The position numbers and the translations under genes are program-made. A stretch of 64,000 nucleotides of DNA from Cryobacterium lactosi. GTDB lineage: Bacteria; Actinomycetota; Actinomycetes; Actinomycetales; Microbacteriaceae. The notes under the pieces were generated by a model. It ran no database searches, had not been told where the DNA came from, and worked only from the letters and a program-made list of their open reading frames with translations. Shown here piece by piece: positions 26,464 to 36,113 of the stretch (within the stretch, counting starts at the first letter, position 1; every line of letters begins with the position of its first letter). The stretch lies in NCBI RefSeq assembly GCF_004403945.1, contig NZ_SOHM01000003.1, forward strand, positions 16,486-80,485. The letters run 5' to 3'.

Positions 26464-27678
26464 GTGTCCTCACCAGCATCCGAAACCACCGCCACGAAGC
26501 CGCGGGAGAGCGAGCGCCGCCTGCCCGTCCTCGCCCTTGTCCTGATGGCTCTCAGCGGGTTCATCATCATCATGACCGAGACGCTACCGGCCGGGCTGCT
26601 TCCCCAACTCGCCGCCGATTTCCAGGTCAGCGACGGCACCGTCGGCCAACTCATAACCGTCTACGCCCTCGGCACCGTCGTCGCCGCGATCCCCACGATC
26701 GCGATGACGCGGGGCGCGTCCCGCAAGCCGTTGCTTGTCATCGGGCTGCTTGGCTTTCTCGTCGCGAACACCCTCACAGCGATGGCGCCGACACTCGTGA
26801 TCGCGCTCGTGGTGCGGTTCATCGCCGGGGCATTTTCCGGCCTCATTTGGGGCATGCTCGCGGGCTATGCGCGTCGCATCGCCGCCCCCGAGCATGCGGG
26901 CCGCGCCCTGGCGATCGCGATGGCCGGCACTCCGGTCGCGCTCTCGATCGGCACGCCGCTTGGCGCGTGGCTCGGCTCGATGGTGGGCTGGCGATGGTCC
27001 TTCGCCGGAGTCTCCGTGCTGACCGTGGTCGTCGTGCTGTTGGTGCTTGCGTGTGTGCCCAACGCCCCAGGGCAGCGATCAGACACCCGACTTTCCCTCG
27101 GCCGGGTCGTTTTGATCCCGGGCGTGGCCGTCGTGCTCGGCGTGGTGTTCGCCTGGATGCTCGCGCACAATCTGCTCTACTCGTACATCGCGCCGTACCT
27201 TGACGGCGCGGGAGTGGGGCTGCGCCCCGACGTTGCCCTGTTCGCCTTCGGTGTCGCCGCGCTCGTCGGTATCTGGATCACGGGCACCCTCATCGACCGA
27301 TCGCTGCGACGCCTTGCTCTCGCGAGCACGGCGGCCTTCATCATCGCCGGCGCACTGTTGCTCGCCTTCCCGGCTTCCCTGCCGGTGACGATCGTGGCGA
27401 TCGCACTGTGGGGCGTAGCCTTCGGCGGCGCCGCCACACAACTGCAGAAAGCGATCGGCGATGCGGCCGGGGAGAGCGTCGACGTTGCCAACGCGATGCT
27501 CACGACGGCCTTCAACCTCGCCATCTTCGGCGGCGGGGCGTTCGGCGCGCTCCTCGTTGACGGCAGCGGGCCGGCAGCGCTTCCCCTCGCGATGATCGCA
27601 CTCTCCGCGGTCGCCCTGGTGACCGTCATCCTCGGCCGCAAGCAGGCCTTCCCGTCACGTCGGACGGTTGCCATGTAG
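26464..27678 (+). CDS. Major facilitator superfamily exporter (DHA1/AraJ-like)
   Basis: 404 residues, twelve predicted membrane helices. Family marks are the N-terminal TETLPAGLLPQLAADF segment, FSGLIWGMLAGYARR in helix 4-5, and GTPLGAWLGSMVGWRWSFAGVS (motif C, antiporter signature). This branch includes sugar-efflux and chloramphenicol-type exporters, so the substrate is open. The GTG start at 26464 has GAAGGG upstream. Controlled most likely by the divergent TetR protein through repeats at 26386-26443. Confidence 0.88.
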   Translation: MSSPASETTATKPRESERRLPVLALVLMALSGFIIIMTETLPAGLLPQLAADFQVSDGTVGQLITVYALGTVVAAIPTIAMTRGASRKPLLVIGLLGFLVANTLTAMAPTLVIALVVRFIAGAFSGLIWGMLAGYARRIAAPEHAGRALAIAMAGTPVALSIGTPLGAWLGSMVGWRWSFAGVSVLTVVVVLLVLACVPNAPGQRSDTRLSLGRVVLIPGVAVVLGVVFAWMLAHNLLYSYIAPYLDGAGVGLRPDVALFAFGVAALVGIWITGTLIDRSLRRLALASTAAFIIAGALLLAFPASLPVTIVAIALWGVAFGGAATQLQKAIGDAAGESVDVANAMLTTAFNLAIFGGGAFGALLVDGSGPAALPLAMIALSAVALVTVILGRKQAFPSRRTVAM

Positions 27679-27706
27679 CGAACACAATCACACCGGCGCA
27701 CAGCAG

Positions 27707-27742
27707 CAGCGGGCGGCGGCATCCGGGATGCGCCGCCCGCTG
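27707..27742. terminator. Bidirectional terminator after the MFS gene
   Basis: A twelve-base perfect stem, CAGCGGGCGGCG (27707-27718) and CGCCGCCCGCTG (27731-27742), with further pairing inside the loop (GCATCC/GGATGC). It lies between two convergent genes. Confidence 0.75.
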
Positions 27743-27751
27743 ATGTTCGGG

Positions 27752-28165
27752 TCAGACCACGTCGGAACGGGCCTGGGTGTTGCCCAGCGCGCGGTCCTTG
27801 AGAACCGCGTACTCGCCCTGACTGATCGCTCCGGAATCGAGGAGTTGCTTGGCCTGGGCGATGTCCTGCGCCGGAGTGCTGCCGGCGACCGACCGGATGT
27901 ACTCGTCGGTGCTCGCCTTCTCCTGCATGCCGGCGTTGACCTGGCGCTCTGCCATGCCCCGTCCGCGTGCAATGACGTAGACCAGCACCGTCAGGATGGG
28001 TACGAAGACCATGAAGAGCAGCCATGCCGCCTTCGCCCAGCCGTTCATGGTGCGATCCCGGAATACGTCGATGATCACAGCGAAGAGTGCGAACAGGTAG
28101 GACACGAACACGAATGTCCAAAAGAAGAATCCAATGAAATCCCAGAAACTTGACCAGAAGCTCAT
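27752..28165 (-). CDS. PLDc_N-type membrane protein with C-terminal SHOCT domain
   Basis: 137 residues. The N-terminal half has two membrane helices in the PLDc_N (cardiolipin synthase leader) pattern, ending LVYVIARGRGMAERQ. The C-terminal 35 residues match the short SHOCT helix pair (DIAQAKQLLDSGAISQGEYAVLK). SHOCT-bearing small membrane proteins are common in actinobacteria, often near stress genes. Function unknown. The ATG at 28165 is chosen because AAAGG lies eight bases upstream and the mature N-terminus MSFWSSFWDF begins the hydrophobic segment. Confidence 0.85.
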   Translation of the reverse strand: MSFWSSFWDFIGFFFWTFVFVSYLFALFAVIIDVFRDRTMNGWAKAAWLLFMVFVPILTVLVYVIARGRGMAERQVNAGMQEKASTDEYIRSVAGSTPAQDIAQAKQLLDSGAISQGEYAVLKDRALGNTQARSDVV

Positions 28166-28275
28166 GGTCGGCACCTTTCTCTGTAACGTCTGGCCGAGGC
28201 CCTGCCGCCGCAGTGAGGGCAGCGTGTCACAGTCCTTGGCTGGTATTCACGGTAATCACCCAGGGCAGTTCTGGA

Positions 28276-28292
28276 TCACCCGAATCGGGTGA
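28276..28292. promoter_or_regulatory. 17-base palindrome, operator candidate (copy 1)
   Basis: TCACCCGAATCGGGTGA is a perfect 8-base inverted repeat around one base. It sits 147 bases before the TPR-GGDEF gene and just upstream of a TAGGCT -10 (28312-28317). An almost identical site occurs at 37884-37900. In the 257-base gap 28166-28422 I see no gene. Confidence 0.5.
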
Positions 28293-28422
28293 GAAAAGAG
28301 TGGGCGGACACTAGGCTGAGCGCAACAGTGCGTCCTCTCTCATGAGACGGCCTCCGGAAGGATGAGAAGGCCTCCGGAAGGAAGCCGACGCTGGAACCGA
28401 CCGGGGGGAGTGGGGCGCAGCG

Positions 28423-29973
28423 ATGGTGGTCGAGCAGCAGACGGTCGATGAGCGCCTGGCCTGGGTCGAGCGTCAGTACTGGATTGACAAGGATGTCGCA
28501 CTCGCTGCAGCCCAGGACTGGTTGGTGGAGCTGGGGCCCGGCGAGCACGGCGCACTGAGCCGCCGCCTCGAGGTGCAGGTGGCTTCGATCATGACCCGCA
28601 GGGGCGACCCGCGGCAGGGCGCGGCCGAGGTGCAGCACATCCTCCGCTGGGCCGAGCGGCACGGCGAACTCGCCCTGCAGTCCCGCGCCCACGACGTGCT
28701 CGGCTCGATCTTCGAACTCGTCGGTGATCGCGCGCTCTCGCTCGAGCACGCCGTCGCCACGAACGACCTGATCGACGAGTCCGAGCTGCCGCTGATGCGA
28801 TCCGCCGCCCGGCTGACCCTGGCCGACGCCCTCGGCTCGGCAGGGTCGTTCGATGAGGCGCGCCGCCGGTACAACGAGGCGCTGCGGATGGTGATCGACG
28901 ACCCGGAAACCAGCATCCGCTACCAGATACTGAACAACCTCGCCTACACCGAGTACCTGGCCGGGAACCACGAGGAAGCCCTGGCCGCCGTCGAGAGCCT
29001 CATCTCGTTGTCCGCGCTCAACGAGCGTCCGATCGGGATGTACGCCCGCGACACCATCGCCAGGGTGTACCTCACCGCGGGACGCCTGGACGATGCCGCG
29101 GCCACCCTGGTGGCGGCGTTGGAGGCCAAGCCCGTCGACTACCACCCGGACAGCATCGCGTGCGCCCTGGTGACGCTGGCAGAGACCTACCGGCGGCAGG
29201 GCCGCTTCGATGCGGCCCAGGCCGTGATCGACCGGTGCAAGGAGCTCACCACGGAGCACACCCTGGTGCGCTGGGCGACGGAGGCGACGAGAGAACAGGC
29301 CGAGATCCACGCCGAGACTGACGATTACAAGGCCGCGTTCGAGGCCTACCGCAGCTACCACGAACAGTCCATCGCGCTCGGTGCCAGCGAGAACGAGGCG
29401 CGGGGGCGCATCCTCGAGGCCATGTTCCAGACCGCGGAATCCCGGCGGGAGAGCGAGCACTACCGCGAGATGGCCGAACGCGACCCGTTGACGGAGCTGC
29501 CGAACCGGCGGTTCGTCGACGAGCACCTCAACGTGCTGCTGGCCCTGCTCCGTGAGGGCGGCGCACCCGTTGCCATCGCGATGCTCGACGTTGACCACTT
29601 CAAGCGCATCAACGACACCCTCTCGCACGAGGTCGGCGACCAGGCGCTCCGGGAGCTCGGCCGGATCCTGGCCGAGGCGATGGCGCTCGTTCCGGGTGCC
29701 GTCGCGGCGCGTCTGGGCGGTGAGGAGTTCCTCCTGATCATGCCGGGCCTGGATGCGAACGCCGTGCGGGTGCTCTGCGAGACCGTGCGGCGTGCTGTCA
29801 TGGAGCACGATTGGTCACCGGTCGCTCCCGGGCTGCGGGTGACCGCCAGCCTGGGTGTCGCCCGGGCGCCCGACGACGCCGACACCAGTTCCGCGCTGCT
29901 GCGGGCCGCGGATGTGCGCATGTATGTGGCCAAGCGCGACGGCCGCAACCGGGTCGTCCACGCCGGCGACTGA
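28423..29973 (+). CDS. Soluble TPR-containing diguanylate cyclase (GGDEF)
   Basis: 516 residues without membrane helices. Residues about 1-330 are helical repeats of TPR character (for example FDEARRRYNEALRMV and YLTAGRLDDAAATLVAAL). A linker helix leads to a GGDEF domain (about 345-510) with DPLTELPNRRFVDEHL, the metal-site Asp in MLDVDHFKRIND, and an intact GGEEF loop near 431. It should condense GTP to c-di-GMP in response to protein contacts through the TPR part. No EAL domain. The start is the first ATG; the SD is a loose GGGGAG. Confidence 0.9.
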   Translation: MVVEQQTVDERLAWVERQYWIDKDVALAAAQDWLVELGPGEHGALSRRLEVQVASIMTRRGDPRQGAAEVQHILRWAERHGELALQSRAHDVLGSIFELVGDRALSLEHAVATNDLIDESELPLMRSAARLTLADALGSAGSFDEARRRYNEALRMVIDDPETSIRYQILNNLAYTEYLAGNHEEALAAVESLISLSALNERPIGMYARDTIARVYLTAGRLDDAAATLVAALEAKPVDYHPDSIACALVTLAETYRRQGRFDAAQAVIDRCKELTTEHTLVRWATEATREQAEIHAETDDYKAAFEAYRSYHEQSIALGASENEARGRILEAMFQTAESRRESEHYREMAERDPLTELPNRRFVDEHLNVLLALLREGGAPVAIAMLDVDHFKRINDTLSHEVGDQALRELGRILAEAMALVPGAVAARLGGEEFLLIMPGLDANAVRVLCETVRRAVMEHDWSPVAPGLRVTASLGVARAPDDADTSSALLRAADVRMYVAKRDGRNRVVHAGD

Positions 29974-29987
29974 GCCCTAACACCGTC

Positions 29988-30045
29988 TGCCCCCTCACGG
30001 ACCGGTTGCCCCGGTGTGCGGGGGCAACTCGTCCGGAAGGGGGCA
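29988..30045. repeat. Palindromic element family B, copy 1
   Basis: Outer arms TGCCCCCT/AGGGGGCA enclose GGACCGGTTGCCCC, a GTGTGC-type loop, then GGGGCAACTCGTCC. It fills the gap between the convergent GGDEF and araA genes. Other copies: 40730, 59077, 60558. Confidence 0.8.
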
Positions 30046-30065
30046 GGTGGCCGGCTGTCGGCGCG

Positions 30066-31595
30066 CTACAGGCCCTGCGCCAGACGGTAGTACGCCTGGT
30101 TCCATCGCACCTCGCGGGTGAAATCCCGCAGGGTGGTGCTGTCGTCGATGACGAGAAGCTCGGTCTGAGCGATCTCGGCGAAATCGTGGAACACCTCGAT
30201 GCCGACGGCTGTCGACATGACGGTGTGGTGGGCGGCGCCGGCGGTGAGCCAGGCTGCGGCGGAGGTGGCGAAGTCGGGTGCGGGCTTCCAGACGGCGCGG
30301 CCGACCGGGAGCTTCGGCAGTGCTTCGGAGGGTTCGACGACCTCGACGACGTTGGCGACCAGGCGGAACCTGTCGCGCATGTCGCTCATCGCGACGACCA
30401 CGGCCGGGCCGGGCGCGGCGTTGAAGACCAGGCGCACCGGGTCGTCCTTGCCGCCGATGCCCAACGGGTGGATCTCCAGGGTCGGCTTGGTGGTCGCTAG
30501 TGACGGGCTGACCTCGAGCATGTGGGCGCCGAGGATGAGTTCGGAGCCGGGGGTGAGGTCGTAGGTGTAGTCCTCCATCAGGCTCGCCCCGCCGGGCAGG
30601 CCCGATCCCATCACGTTGGCCACCCGCACCAGGATCGACGTCTTCCAGTCGCCCTCGGCACCGAAGCCGTAGCCTTGGGCCATCAGGCGTTGCACGGCCA
30701 GGCCGGGCAGTTGCTTGAGCGCACCGAGGTCTTCGAAGTTGGTCGTGAAAGCACTGAAACCGCCGGCTTCGAGGAACGACTTGAGGCCCAGCTCGATCGC
30801 GGCGCCGTAGCGCAGCGACTCGTGCCGGGCGCCGCCCACGCGCAGTTCGGGGACCACGTCGTAGAGCTCCTCGTATTCGGCCACGAGAGCGTCGATGTCG
30901 GCATCGGTTTGGGCGTGCACGGCGTCGGCGAGCTCGTTGACCGACCAGGTGTTCACCTGCACGCCGAAACGCAATTCGGCTTCGGTCTTATCGCCCTCGG
31001 TCACGGCCACGTAACGCATGTTGTCGCCGAACCGGGCCAGTTTCATGCTGTTCGAGGCCGCCCAACCGGCCGCAGCACGAGTCCACGTGCCGATCGACTG
31101 GGAGACGACGGGGTTGGAGACGTGGCCCACGACGGTCTTCCGGGAGACGCCCAGGCGGGTCTGGATGTAGCCGAACTCGCGGTCGCCGTGGGCGGCCTGG
31201 TTCAGGTTCATGAAGTCGAAGTCGATCTCCGCCCAGGGCAGTTCGACGTTGGCTTGGGTGTGCAGGTGCAGCAACGGCTTCGTCAGCGCGTTCAGGCCAC
31301 CGATCCACATCTTCGCCGGCGAGAACGTGTGCATCCACGCGATCAAACCGATGACGGTGTCGTCACTGTTCGCATCCAGCGCGGCCCGACGGATGGACTC
31401 GGCATCCTTGAGCACCGGCTTCCACACCACTGTGACCGGTACGTCACTGGACGCGTTCAACGCGTCGGAGATCGCCTTGGACTGCTCGGCGACCTGACGC
31501 AGGGTCTCTTCGCCGTAGAGGTTCTGGCTGCCGGTGAGGAACCAGACCTCGTAGCCGTCGAGGCTCGTGGAGAGGGTGTTCGCGGGTGATGTCAT
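30066..31595 (-). CDS. araA: L-arabinose isomerase
   Basis: Isomerises L-arabinose to L-ribulose, using Mn2+. 509 residues (E. coli 500). The N-terminal signature is [16 protein letters not shown], followed by [15 protein letters not shown]. Metal-site Glu and His residues lie in the [12 protein letters not shown] stretch and in the C-terminal half (a GAHMLEVSP stretch is present). AAGGAG lies ten bases upstream of the ATG. Its start overlaps the araD stop by one base, so the order is araD-araA. No ribulokinase (araB) follows; the next feature is a repeat and a convergent gene. Confidence 0.95.
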   Translation of the reverse strand: MTSPANTLSTSLDGYEVWFLTGSQNLYGEETLRQVAEQSKAISDALNASSDVPVTVVWKPVLKDAESIRRAALDANSDDTVIGLIAWMHTFSPAKMWIGGLNALTKPLLHLHTQANVELPWAEIDFDFMNLNQAAHGDREFGYIQTRLGVSRKTVVGHVSNPVVSQSIGTWTRAAAGWAASNSMKLARFGDNMRYVAVTEGDKTEAELRFGVQVNTWSVNELADAVHAQTDADIDALVAEYEELYDVVPELRVGGARHESLRYGAAIELGLKSFLEAGGFSAFTTNFEDLGALKQLPGLAVQRLMAQGYGFGAEGDWKTSILVRVANVMGSGLPGGASLMEDYTYDLTPGSELILGAHMLEVSPSLATTKPTLEIHPLGIGGKDDPVRLVFNAAPGPAVVVAMSDMRDRFRLVANVVEVVEPSEALPKLPVGRAVWKPAPDFATSAAAWLTAGAAHHTVMSTAVGIEVFHDFAEIAQTELLVIDDSTTLRDFTREVRWNQAYYRLAQGL

Positions 31596-32305
31596 TATTT
31601 GAGTGCTCCTTGCGGTGCTTGTCCGTAGACGTTCTGGTAGCGGTTGAAGAGGGAATCGATCGCGTCCTGCGGGATCGGGATGAGCGGGCCGCCCTGGCGG
31701 GCGAGGTGGACGGTGCGGGCGACGTCTTCGACCATCACGGCGGCCTTGACCGCGTCGCGGGCATCCTTACCGATCGTGAACGGGCCATGGTTCTGCATCA
31801 ACACGGCCCGGGACCGGTGCCCGGTCAACGCCTCGACAATGCCCTGGCCGATGGTGTCGTCCCCGATGATCGCGAACCGGCCCACCGGAATGGGACCGCC
31901 GAACTCATCGGCCATCGCCGTGATCACACACGGGATCTCCTCACCACGAGCCGCCCAGGCGGTGGCATAGGTGGAGTGCGTGTGCACGACCCCGCCGACC
32001 TCGCTCATGTGCCGGTAGACATACGCGTGCGCAGCCGTATCGGACGACGGCGAACGGTCCGAACCCGGCGTCTCCGGGATAACGTTGCCGTCCAGATCGC
32101 ACAGGATCATGTTCTCCGGCGCCAGATCCGCGTAATCCACCCCGGACGGCTTGATCACGAACAAGTCAGCACCCGGCACCCGACCAGACACATTCCCACC
32201 GGTCCACACCACCAGGCCATTCGCGGTCAACTCACCGTGCAACCGGGCAATAACCGCGCGCACTCGCGCGATCGCCACCTCGAGCTCGGGTTCGAAAGAA
32301 CTCAT
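31595..32305 (-). CDS. araD: L-ribulose-5-phosphate 4-epimerase
   Basis: Converts L-ribulose-5-P to D-xylulose-5-P. 236 residues from the ATG at 32305, with AAGGTGG upstream (an earlier in-frame ATG would add 15 poor residues). Class II aldolase/AraD motifs: [19 protein letters not shown], the zinc pair [13 protein letters not shown], and the third zinc His in [11 protein letters not shown]. First gene of the araDA unit and divergent from a LacI-family regulator. Confidence 0.93.
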   Translation of the reverse strand: MSSFEPELEVAIARVRAVIARLHGELTANGLVVWTGGNVSGRVPGADLFVIKPSGVDYADLAPENMILCDLDGNVIPETPGSDRSPSSDTAAHAYVYRHMSEVGGVVHTHSTYATAWAARGEEIPCVITAMADEFGGPIPVGRFAIIGDDTIGQGIVEALTGHRSRAVLMQNHGPFTIGKDARDAVKAAVMVEDVARTVHLARQGGPLIPIPQDAIDSLFNRYQNVYGQAPQGALK

Positions 32306-32359
32306 TCGGCATTCCACCTTCGTTGTGTTGCGCTTCCAGATTCCGAGCACGCGGTTGAA

Positions 32360-32399
32360 TGTTAGCGCACTATCAACCGGAAATGTTAGCGCACTATCA
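32360..32399. promoter_or_regulatory. Two direct copies of an arabinose-type operator
   Basis: TGTTAGCGCACTATCA occurs twice, at 32360-32375 and 32384-32399, spaced 24 bases centre to centre, about 55 bases upstream of araD. Each copy is a degenerate palindrome around GCGC, the form expected for LacI-family proteins. Confidence 0.75.
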
Positions 32400-32503
32400 C
32401 GATGCTCGGCAGGGGTGACTAGGCTCTCGGAGTGCTGTTTTGCCCGATAAGAGGGTCAATATTGCCCGGTTTGCGCCCTTCGCGTGGGGTCAAGAACGGC
32501 CCC

Positions 32504-32515
32504 TGATAGTGCGCT
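32504..32515. promoter_or_regulatory. Third, inverted copy of the arabinose operator
   Basis: TGATAGTGCGCT is the reverse complement of the first 12 matching bases of the pair at 32360-32399. It lies 30 bases before the LacI-type gene and about 120 bases from the next copy, a spacing that could allow DNA looping or autoregulation. Confidence 0.65.
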
Positions 32516-32545
32516 CCCGCGACCACGGTGGAGTAGATTGGACCA

Positions 32546-33601
32546 ATGTCGACTCCTCCTGTGCTCCCGGCGGGCGAAAGCCTCAAGCCGGCCGGCCGCA
32601 ACGTGCGGATGATCGACGTGGCCAGGCTCGCCGGAGTGTCCCAGCAGACCGTGTCGCGGGTCGTGAACGGCCACAGCAACGTGGGCCCCGATGTGCGGGA
32701 GCGGGTGGAGCGGGCGATCAGCCAGCTGCGTTACAACCGGAACTCGGCGGCGCGCGCACTCGCGACAAACCGGTCGATGAACCTCGGTGTGCTCAGCTAC
32801 TCCCTGCCGGTGCACGGCTCGACCATGGTGCTGTTCGGAGTGGCTGAAGAGGCGCGCCGAAACGGCTACGCCACCAGCCTCGTCAGCATCTCGGACGTCG
32901 ACCCCGGCAGTATCCGGGCAGCCCTCGACACCCTGCTGGGCGACTCGGTCGACGGCATCGTGGTGCTGGCGCCCATGTCCGCAGCCGCCCCGGTGCTCAA
33001 CGGGCTGGACCTGGCGGTGCCCATCGTATGCTTCGAACAGGGTGCCCCGGCCAGTTCGCACGCGGTGACGATGGATGACGGGCTCGGCGCCCGGCTGGCC
33101 ACCCGGCACCTGCTCGATCTCGGCCACCGGACCGTCTGGCACGTGGCCGGCCCGCGCGGCTGGATGGCCTCGGACGCGCGTCGCGCCGGCTGGTTGGCCG
33201 AACTGGCTGCAGCCCAGCGCCCTGCCCACCCCGAGTTCACCACAACGGACTGGACGGTCGAATCCGGTTACCGCGCCGGCCTGCACATCAACGACGACCC
33301 GTCCATCACCGCGGTGCTCGCCGCGAACGACTCCATGGCCCTCGGCATCATGAAGGCCCTCTCCGAGCGGGGCCGGTCGGTGCCCGGCGACGTGAGCGTC
33401 GTGGGTTTCGACGACATGAGCGAGGCCGCGTACTTCCAGCCGGGGCTCACCACCGTCCGGCTGGACTTCGACCAGGTCGGCCGCCTCGCCGTCGACCACC
33501 TGCTCCAGCTGATCGGCGGCGAGCCGGCGGAAATGATTCCAGCCATCGCACCCGGCTTGATCGTGCGCGGCAGCACCAGCGCCCCGCGGCCACACGACTG
33601 A
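32546..33601 (+). CDS. LacI-family repressor, probable arabinose regulator
   Basis: 351 residues with a 20-residue N-terminal extension, then the LacI HTH MIDVARLAGVSQQTVSRVVN and hinge (RNSAARALATNRS). The periplasmic-binding-protein-like effector domain covers about 80-345 (LGVLSYSLP, DGIVVLAPM, AANDSMALGIMKALSERG, VVGFDDMSEAAYFQPGLTTVR). It is divergent from araDA with three matching operator copies between. L-arabinose or a derivative as inducer is inferred. Tandem operators suggest cooperative binding. Confidence 0.9.
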   Translation: MSTPPVLPAGESLKPAGRNVRMIDVARLAGVSQQTVSRVVNGHSNVGPDVRERVERAISQLRYNRNSAARALATNRSMNLGVLSYSLPVHGSTMVLFGVAEEARRNGYATSLVSISDVDPGSIRAALDTLLGDSVDGIVVLAPMSAAAPVLNGLDLAVPIVCFEQGAPASSHAVTMDDGLGARLATRHLLDLGHRTVWHVAGPRGWMASDARRAGWLAELAAAQRPAHPEFTTTDWTVESGYRAGLHINDDPSITAVLAANDSMALGIMKALSERGRSVPGDVSVVGFDDMSEAAYFQPGLTTVRLDFDQVGRLAVDHLLQLIGGEPAEMIPAIAPGLIVRGSTSAPRPHD

Positions 33602-33670
33602 CGTCTGCCCCGCGGTCAAGCCCGGCTCGGGCCCGCCCCTGCACACCGGTGCAGGCCGCATCCGGACCGC

Positions 33671-33699
33671 TTGTGGCCCGGCACCGGCCTGCCTAGGCT
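33671..33699 (+). promoter_or_regulatory. Promoter of the ABC exporter operon, near-leaderless
   Basis: TTGTGG (33671-33676), a 17-base spacer, then TAGGCT (33694-33699), seven bases before the GTG start at 33707. The best-formed example here of the TAGGCT promoter type. Confidence 0.55.
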
Positions 33700-33706
33700 C
33701 AGCACT

Positions 33707-34648
33707 GTGACGACAATGCGAACGTCCTCCGATAACGCCATCGAGGCAATCCAGCTGGCCAAGAGCTTCGGCAGCACACTCGCCCTCGACGGGGTGAGTT
33801 TCACCGTGCCCCGCGGCAGCGTCTTCGGAGTGATCGGGCCCAACGGTGCCGGTAAGACCACCATCATGCGGGCGCTGCTCGACCTGATCCGGCTTACCTC
33901 CGGCCGGGCGACCCTGCTCGGCACCGATTCCCGCAACGCAGGCCCCGAGCTCCGCCGGAGAATCGGCTTCCTGCCCGGTGAGTTGAACCTCAAGGGCCGG
34001 GTCACCGGCCGGCGGCTCCTCCGCCACTACGCCAACATCTCCGGTCCGGTGCGTAGCGGCCGGGTCGACGAGCTAGCCGAGAGGTTCGGCCTCGACCTGG
34101 ACCGCACGGTGCGCACCCTCTCCAAAGGCAACAAACAGAAACTGGGCATCGTGCAGGCGTTCATGCACCAGCCGGACCTGCTGGTGCTCGACGAGCCGAC
34201 CAGCGGCCTGGACCCGCTCATGCAACAGGAGTTCTTGGCGCTGGTGAGCGAGGCCAGGGCTGCCGGCCAGACCGTGTTCCTCTCCTCGCATGTGGTCAGC
34301 GAGATCCAGCAGGCCGCCGACGAGGTCGCGATTCTGCGCGACGGCCGCATCATCACGGTGGCGGGGGTCGAAGCGCTGCGGGACACGGCCATCCGTCACC
34401 TCCGGCTGAGCGCAACCGACCTGACCAGTGCCGACCTGGAGGGCCGGCTGGCCAACCTGGCCGGCATGGACGAGCTGGACTGCCGCCCGACGGAGACCGG
34501 CGCCGAGGCCACCGCCGTCTTCAGCGGTGCGATCACCCCGTTCGTGCAGGCCATCGCCACCCTCAGCCTCATCGACCTGGTGATCGAGGAACCGGATCTC
34601 GAGGAAGCGGTGTTGCGCCTGTACTCGGCGCCGGAGGCCCGGTCATGA
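33707..34648 (+). CDS. ABC transporter ATP-binding protein
   Basis: 313 residues. Walker A GPNGAGKTT near 47, signature LSKGNKQKL, Walker B LLVLDEPTSGLD, and H-loop SSHVVSE. The C-terminal 80 residues form a small regulatory domain of the DrrA/CcmA-like kind. It pairs with the permease gene that starts in a four-base overlap at 34645. Together they look like a two-part ABC-2 exporter; the substrate is unknown. The GTG at 33707 is chosen because of the promoter just upstream. The frame's earlier ATG lies upstream of that promoter. Confidence 0.88.
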   Translation: MTTMRTSSDNAIEAIQLAKSFGSTLALDGVSFTVPRGSVFGVIGPNGAGKTTIMRALLDLIRLTSGRATLLGTDSRNAGPELRRRIGFLPGELNLKGRVTGRRLLRHYANISGPVRSGRVDELAERFGLDLDRTVRTLSKGNKQKLGIVQAFMHQPDLLVLDEPTSGLDPLMQQEFLALVSEARAAGQTVFLSSHVVSEIQQAADEVAILRDGRIITVAGVEALRDTAIRHLRLSATDLTSADLEGRLANLAGMDELDCRPTETGAEATAVFSGAITPFVQAIATLSLIDLVIEEPDLEEAVLRLYSAPEARS

Positions 34649-35493
34649 CCGCGACCCGGGTCCGGCTCGCCGTGGACCGGCTCCCGCTGGTGCGGCGCAC
34701 CGCACTGCCGATCTTCACCAAGTCCCTCGTCGACGGCTGGCGCTCCCTGGTCGGCTGGTCGGTCGGCTTCACCGCGGCCTTGAGCCTGTACCTGCCGATC
34801 TTCCCGAGCATGAGCGGCAACTCGCAGATGCAGGACCTGATCGACAGCCTGCCGAGCGAGTTGACCAGCACCCTCAACTATCAGCAGATCGACACCGGCG
34901 CCGGATACACCCAATCCACCTTCTTCGGCCTGATGGGATTCCTGCTCATCAGCATCGCCGCCATCAGCTGGGGCGCGGCCGCGATCGGCGGTGACGAGGA
35001 ATCGGGCCAGCTGGAGCTCACCCTCGCGCACGCCGTGACCCGGGTGGAGGTTGTCGCCCAACGCTTCGCCGCGCTGACGGTCAAGATCCTGGTGCTGGCG
35101 CTCGTCGCGTTCGTGGTGATCCTGCTCTGGAACGGCCCGGCCGAACTCGACATCGACGTGGCCAATCTGGTCGAAACCTGCCTGCTCTTCGGCGGCCTCG
35201 CACTCGTCTGCGGCAGCACCGCCCTGCTCTGCGGGGCCATCACCGGGCGCCGGATCTGGGGAATCGGCGGCGGCGCGGCCGTGGCCGTGCTCGGCTACGT
35301 GTTCAACGCCATCGCAAACCAGAGCGCCGACCTCGAATGGCTGCACGATCTCTCGCCCTACTACGCGGCGTTCGGCAACAACCCGCTGACCAACGGCACG
35401 GATGGCTGGACGCTGGCCCTGTTCTACCTCGCCGCGCTCGTGCTGGGCGCTCTGGCGGCGCTCACCCTGCGGCAGCGTGACGTGGGGGTCTGA
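34645..35493 (+). CDS. ABC-2 type exporter permease
   Basis: 282 residues with about six membrane helices: one near residue 35, then a long hydrophilic loop with GAGYTQSTFFG, then FLLISIAAISWGAAAIGGDEESGQLELTLAHAV, which is the usual ABC-2 coupling region. It acts with the ATPase encoded immediately upstream. No regulator gene is adjacent apart from the LacI gene 105 bases before the ATPase gene. Convergent with a glutathione peroxidase gene only eight bases away. Confidence 0.82.
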   Translation: MTATRVRLAVDRLPLVRRTALPIFTKSLVDGWRSLVGWSVGFTAALSLYLPIFPSMSGNSQMQDLIDSLPSELTSTLNYQQIDTGAGYTQSTFFGLMGFLLISIAAISWGAAAIGGDEESGQLELTLAHAVTRVEVVAQRFAALTVKILVLALVAFVVILLWNGPAELDIDVANLVETCLLFGGLALVCGSTALLCGAITGRRIWGIGGGAAVAVLGYVFNAIANQSADLEWLHDLSPYYAAFGNNPLTNGTDGWTLALFYLAALVLGALAALTLRQRDVGV

Positions 35494-35501
35494 GCGGGAG
35501 G

Positions 35502-35999
35502 CTACGCCGGAGCCGAAACGGGCAGCCCCGACTCGATCACACTGATGATCTCCGGCGCATCGGGCACCGTCGCCGGGCGGAACCTGTGCACGGCTCCGGC
35601 GGGGGTGACCACGAACTTCTCGAAGTTCCAGCCGACATCGCCGGCGACACCGTCCGCATCCGCCGTCTCGGTCAACGCTGCGTAGAGCGGATGCCGGTCG
35701 GCGCCGTTGACCTCGATCTTGTCGAACAGCGGGAAGGTGACGCCGTACGTGGTGGAACAGAAGTCAAGGATCGCCTCCATGCTGCCCGGCTCCTGGCCCT
35801 TGAACTGGTTGCAGGGAAAACCGAGCACGGTGAAGCCGCGGTCGCCGTAGGTCTTCTGCAGCTCCTCGAGAGCCGCGTATTGCAGGGTGAGACCGCACTT
35901 CGAGGCCACGTTCACGATGAGTACAACCTGGTCGGCGTAGTCGGCGAGGGTCACGGTGCGACCGGCTGCGGTGGTCAAGGGGATATCGCGAAGGTTCAT
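35502..35999 (-). CDS. Glutathione peroxidase-family thiol peroxidase
   Basis: 165 residues. The peroxidatic cysteine is Cys35 in NVASKCGLT; the partner Gln and Trp are in GFPCNQF and DVGWNFEKF. FPCNQF also carries the cysteine that acts as resolving residue in thioredoxin-dependent family members. Actinobacteria of this group lack glutathione, so thioredoxin or a mycothiol system is the probable reductant. Cytoplasmic, reduces hydroperoxides. Monocistronic. Confidence 0.92.
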   Translation of the reverse strand: MNLRDIPLTTAAGRTVTLADYADQVVLIVNVASKCGLTLQYAALEELQKTYGDRGFTVLGFPCNQFKGQEPGSMEAILDFCSTTYGVTFPLFDKIEVNGADRHPLYAALTETADADGVAGDVGWNFEKFVVTPAGAVHRFRPATVPDAPEIISVIESGLPVSAPA

Positions 36000-36113
36000 G
36001 CCTGAAGCTTAGGGACCCGAGTAGGAACACGCCCGGCTACGGGGCCCTGTGAGTTCCCTGATTGTGCGCAATCGCGATATGTCGGCCTCGGGTCGGCGAG
36101 GTTTACTGGACCG

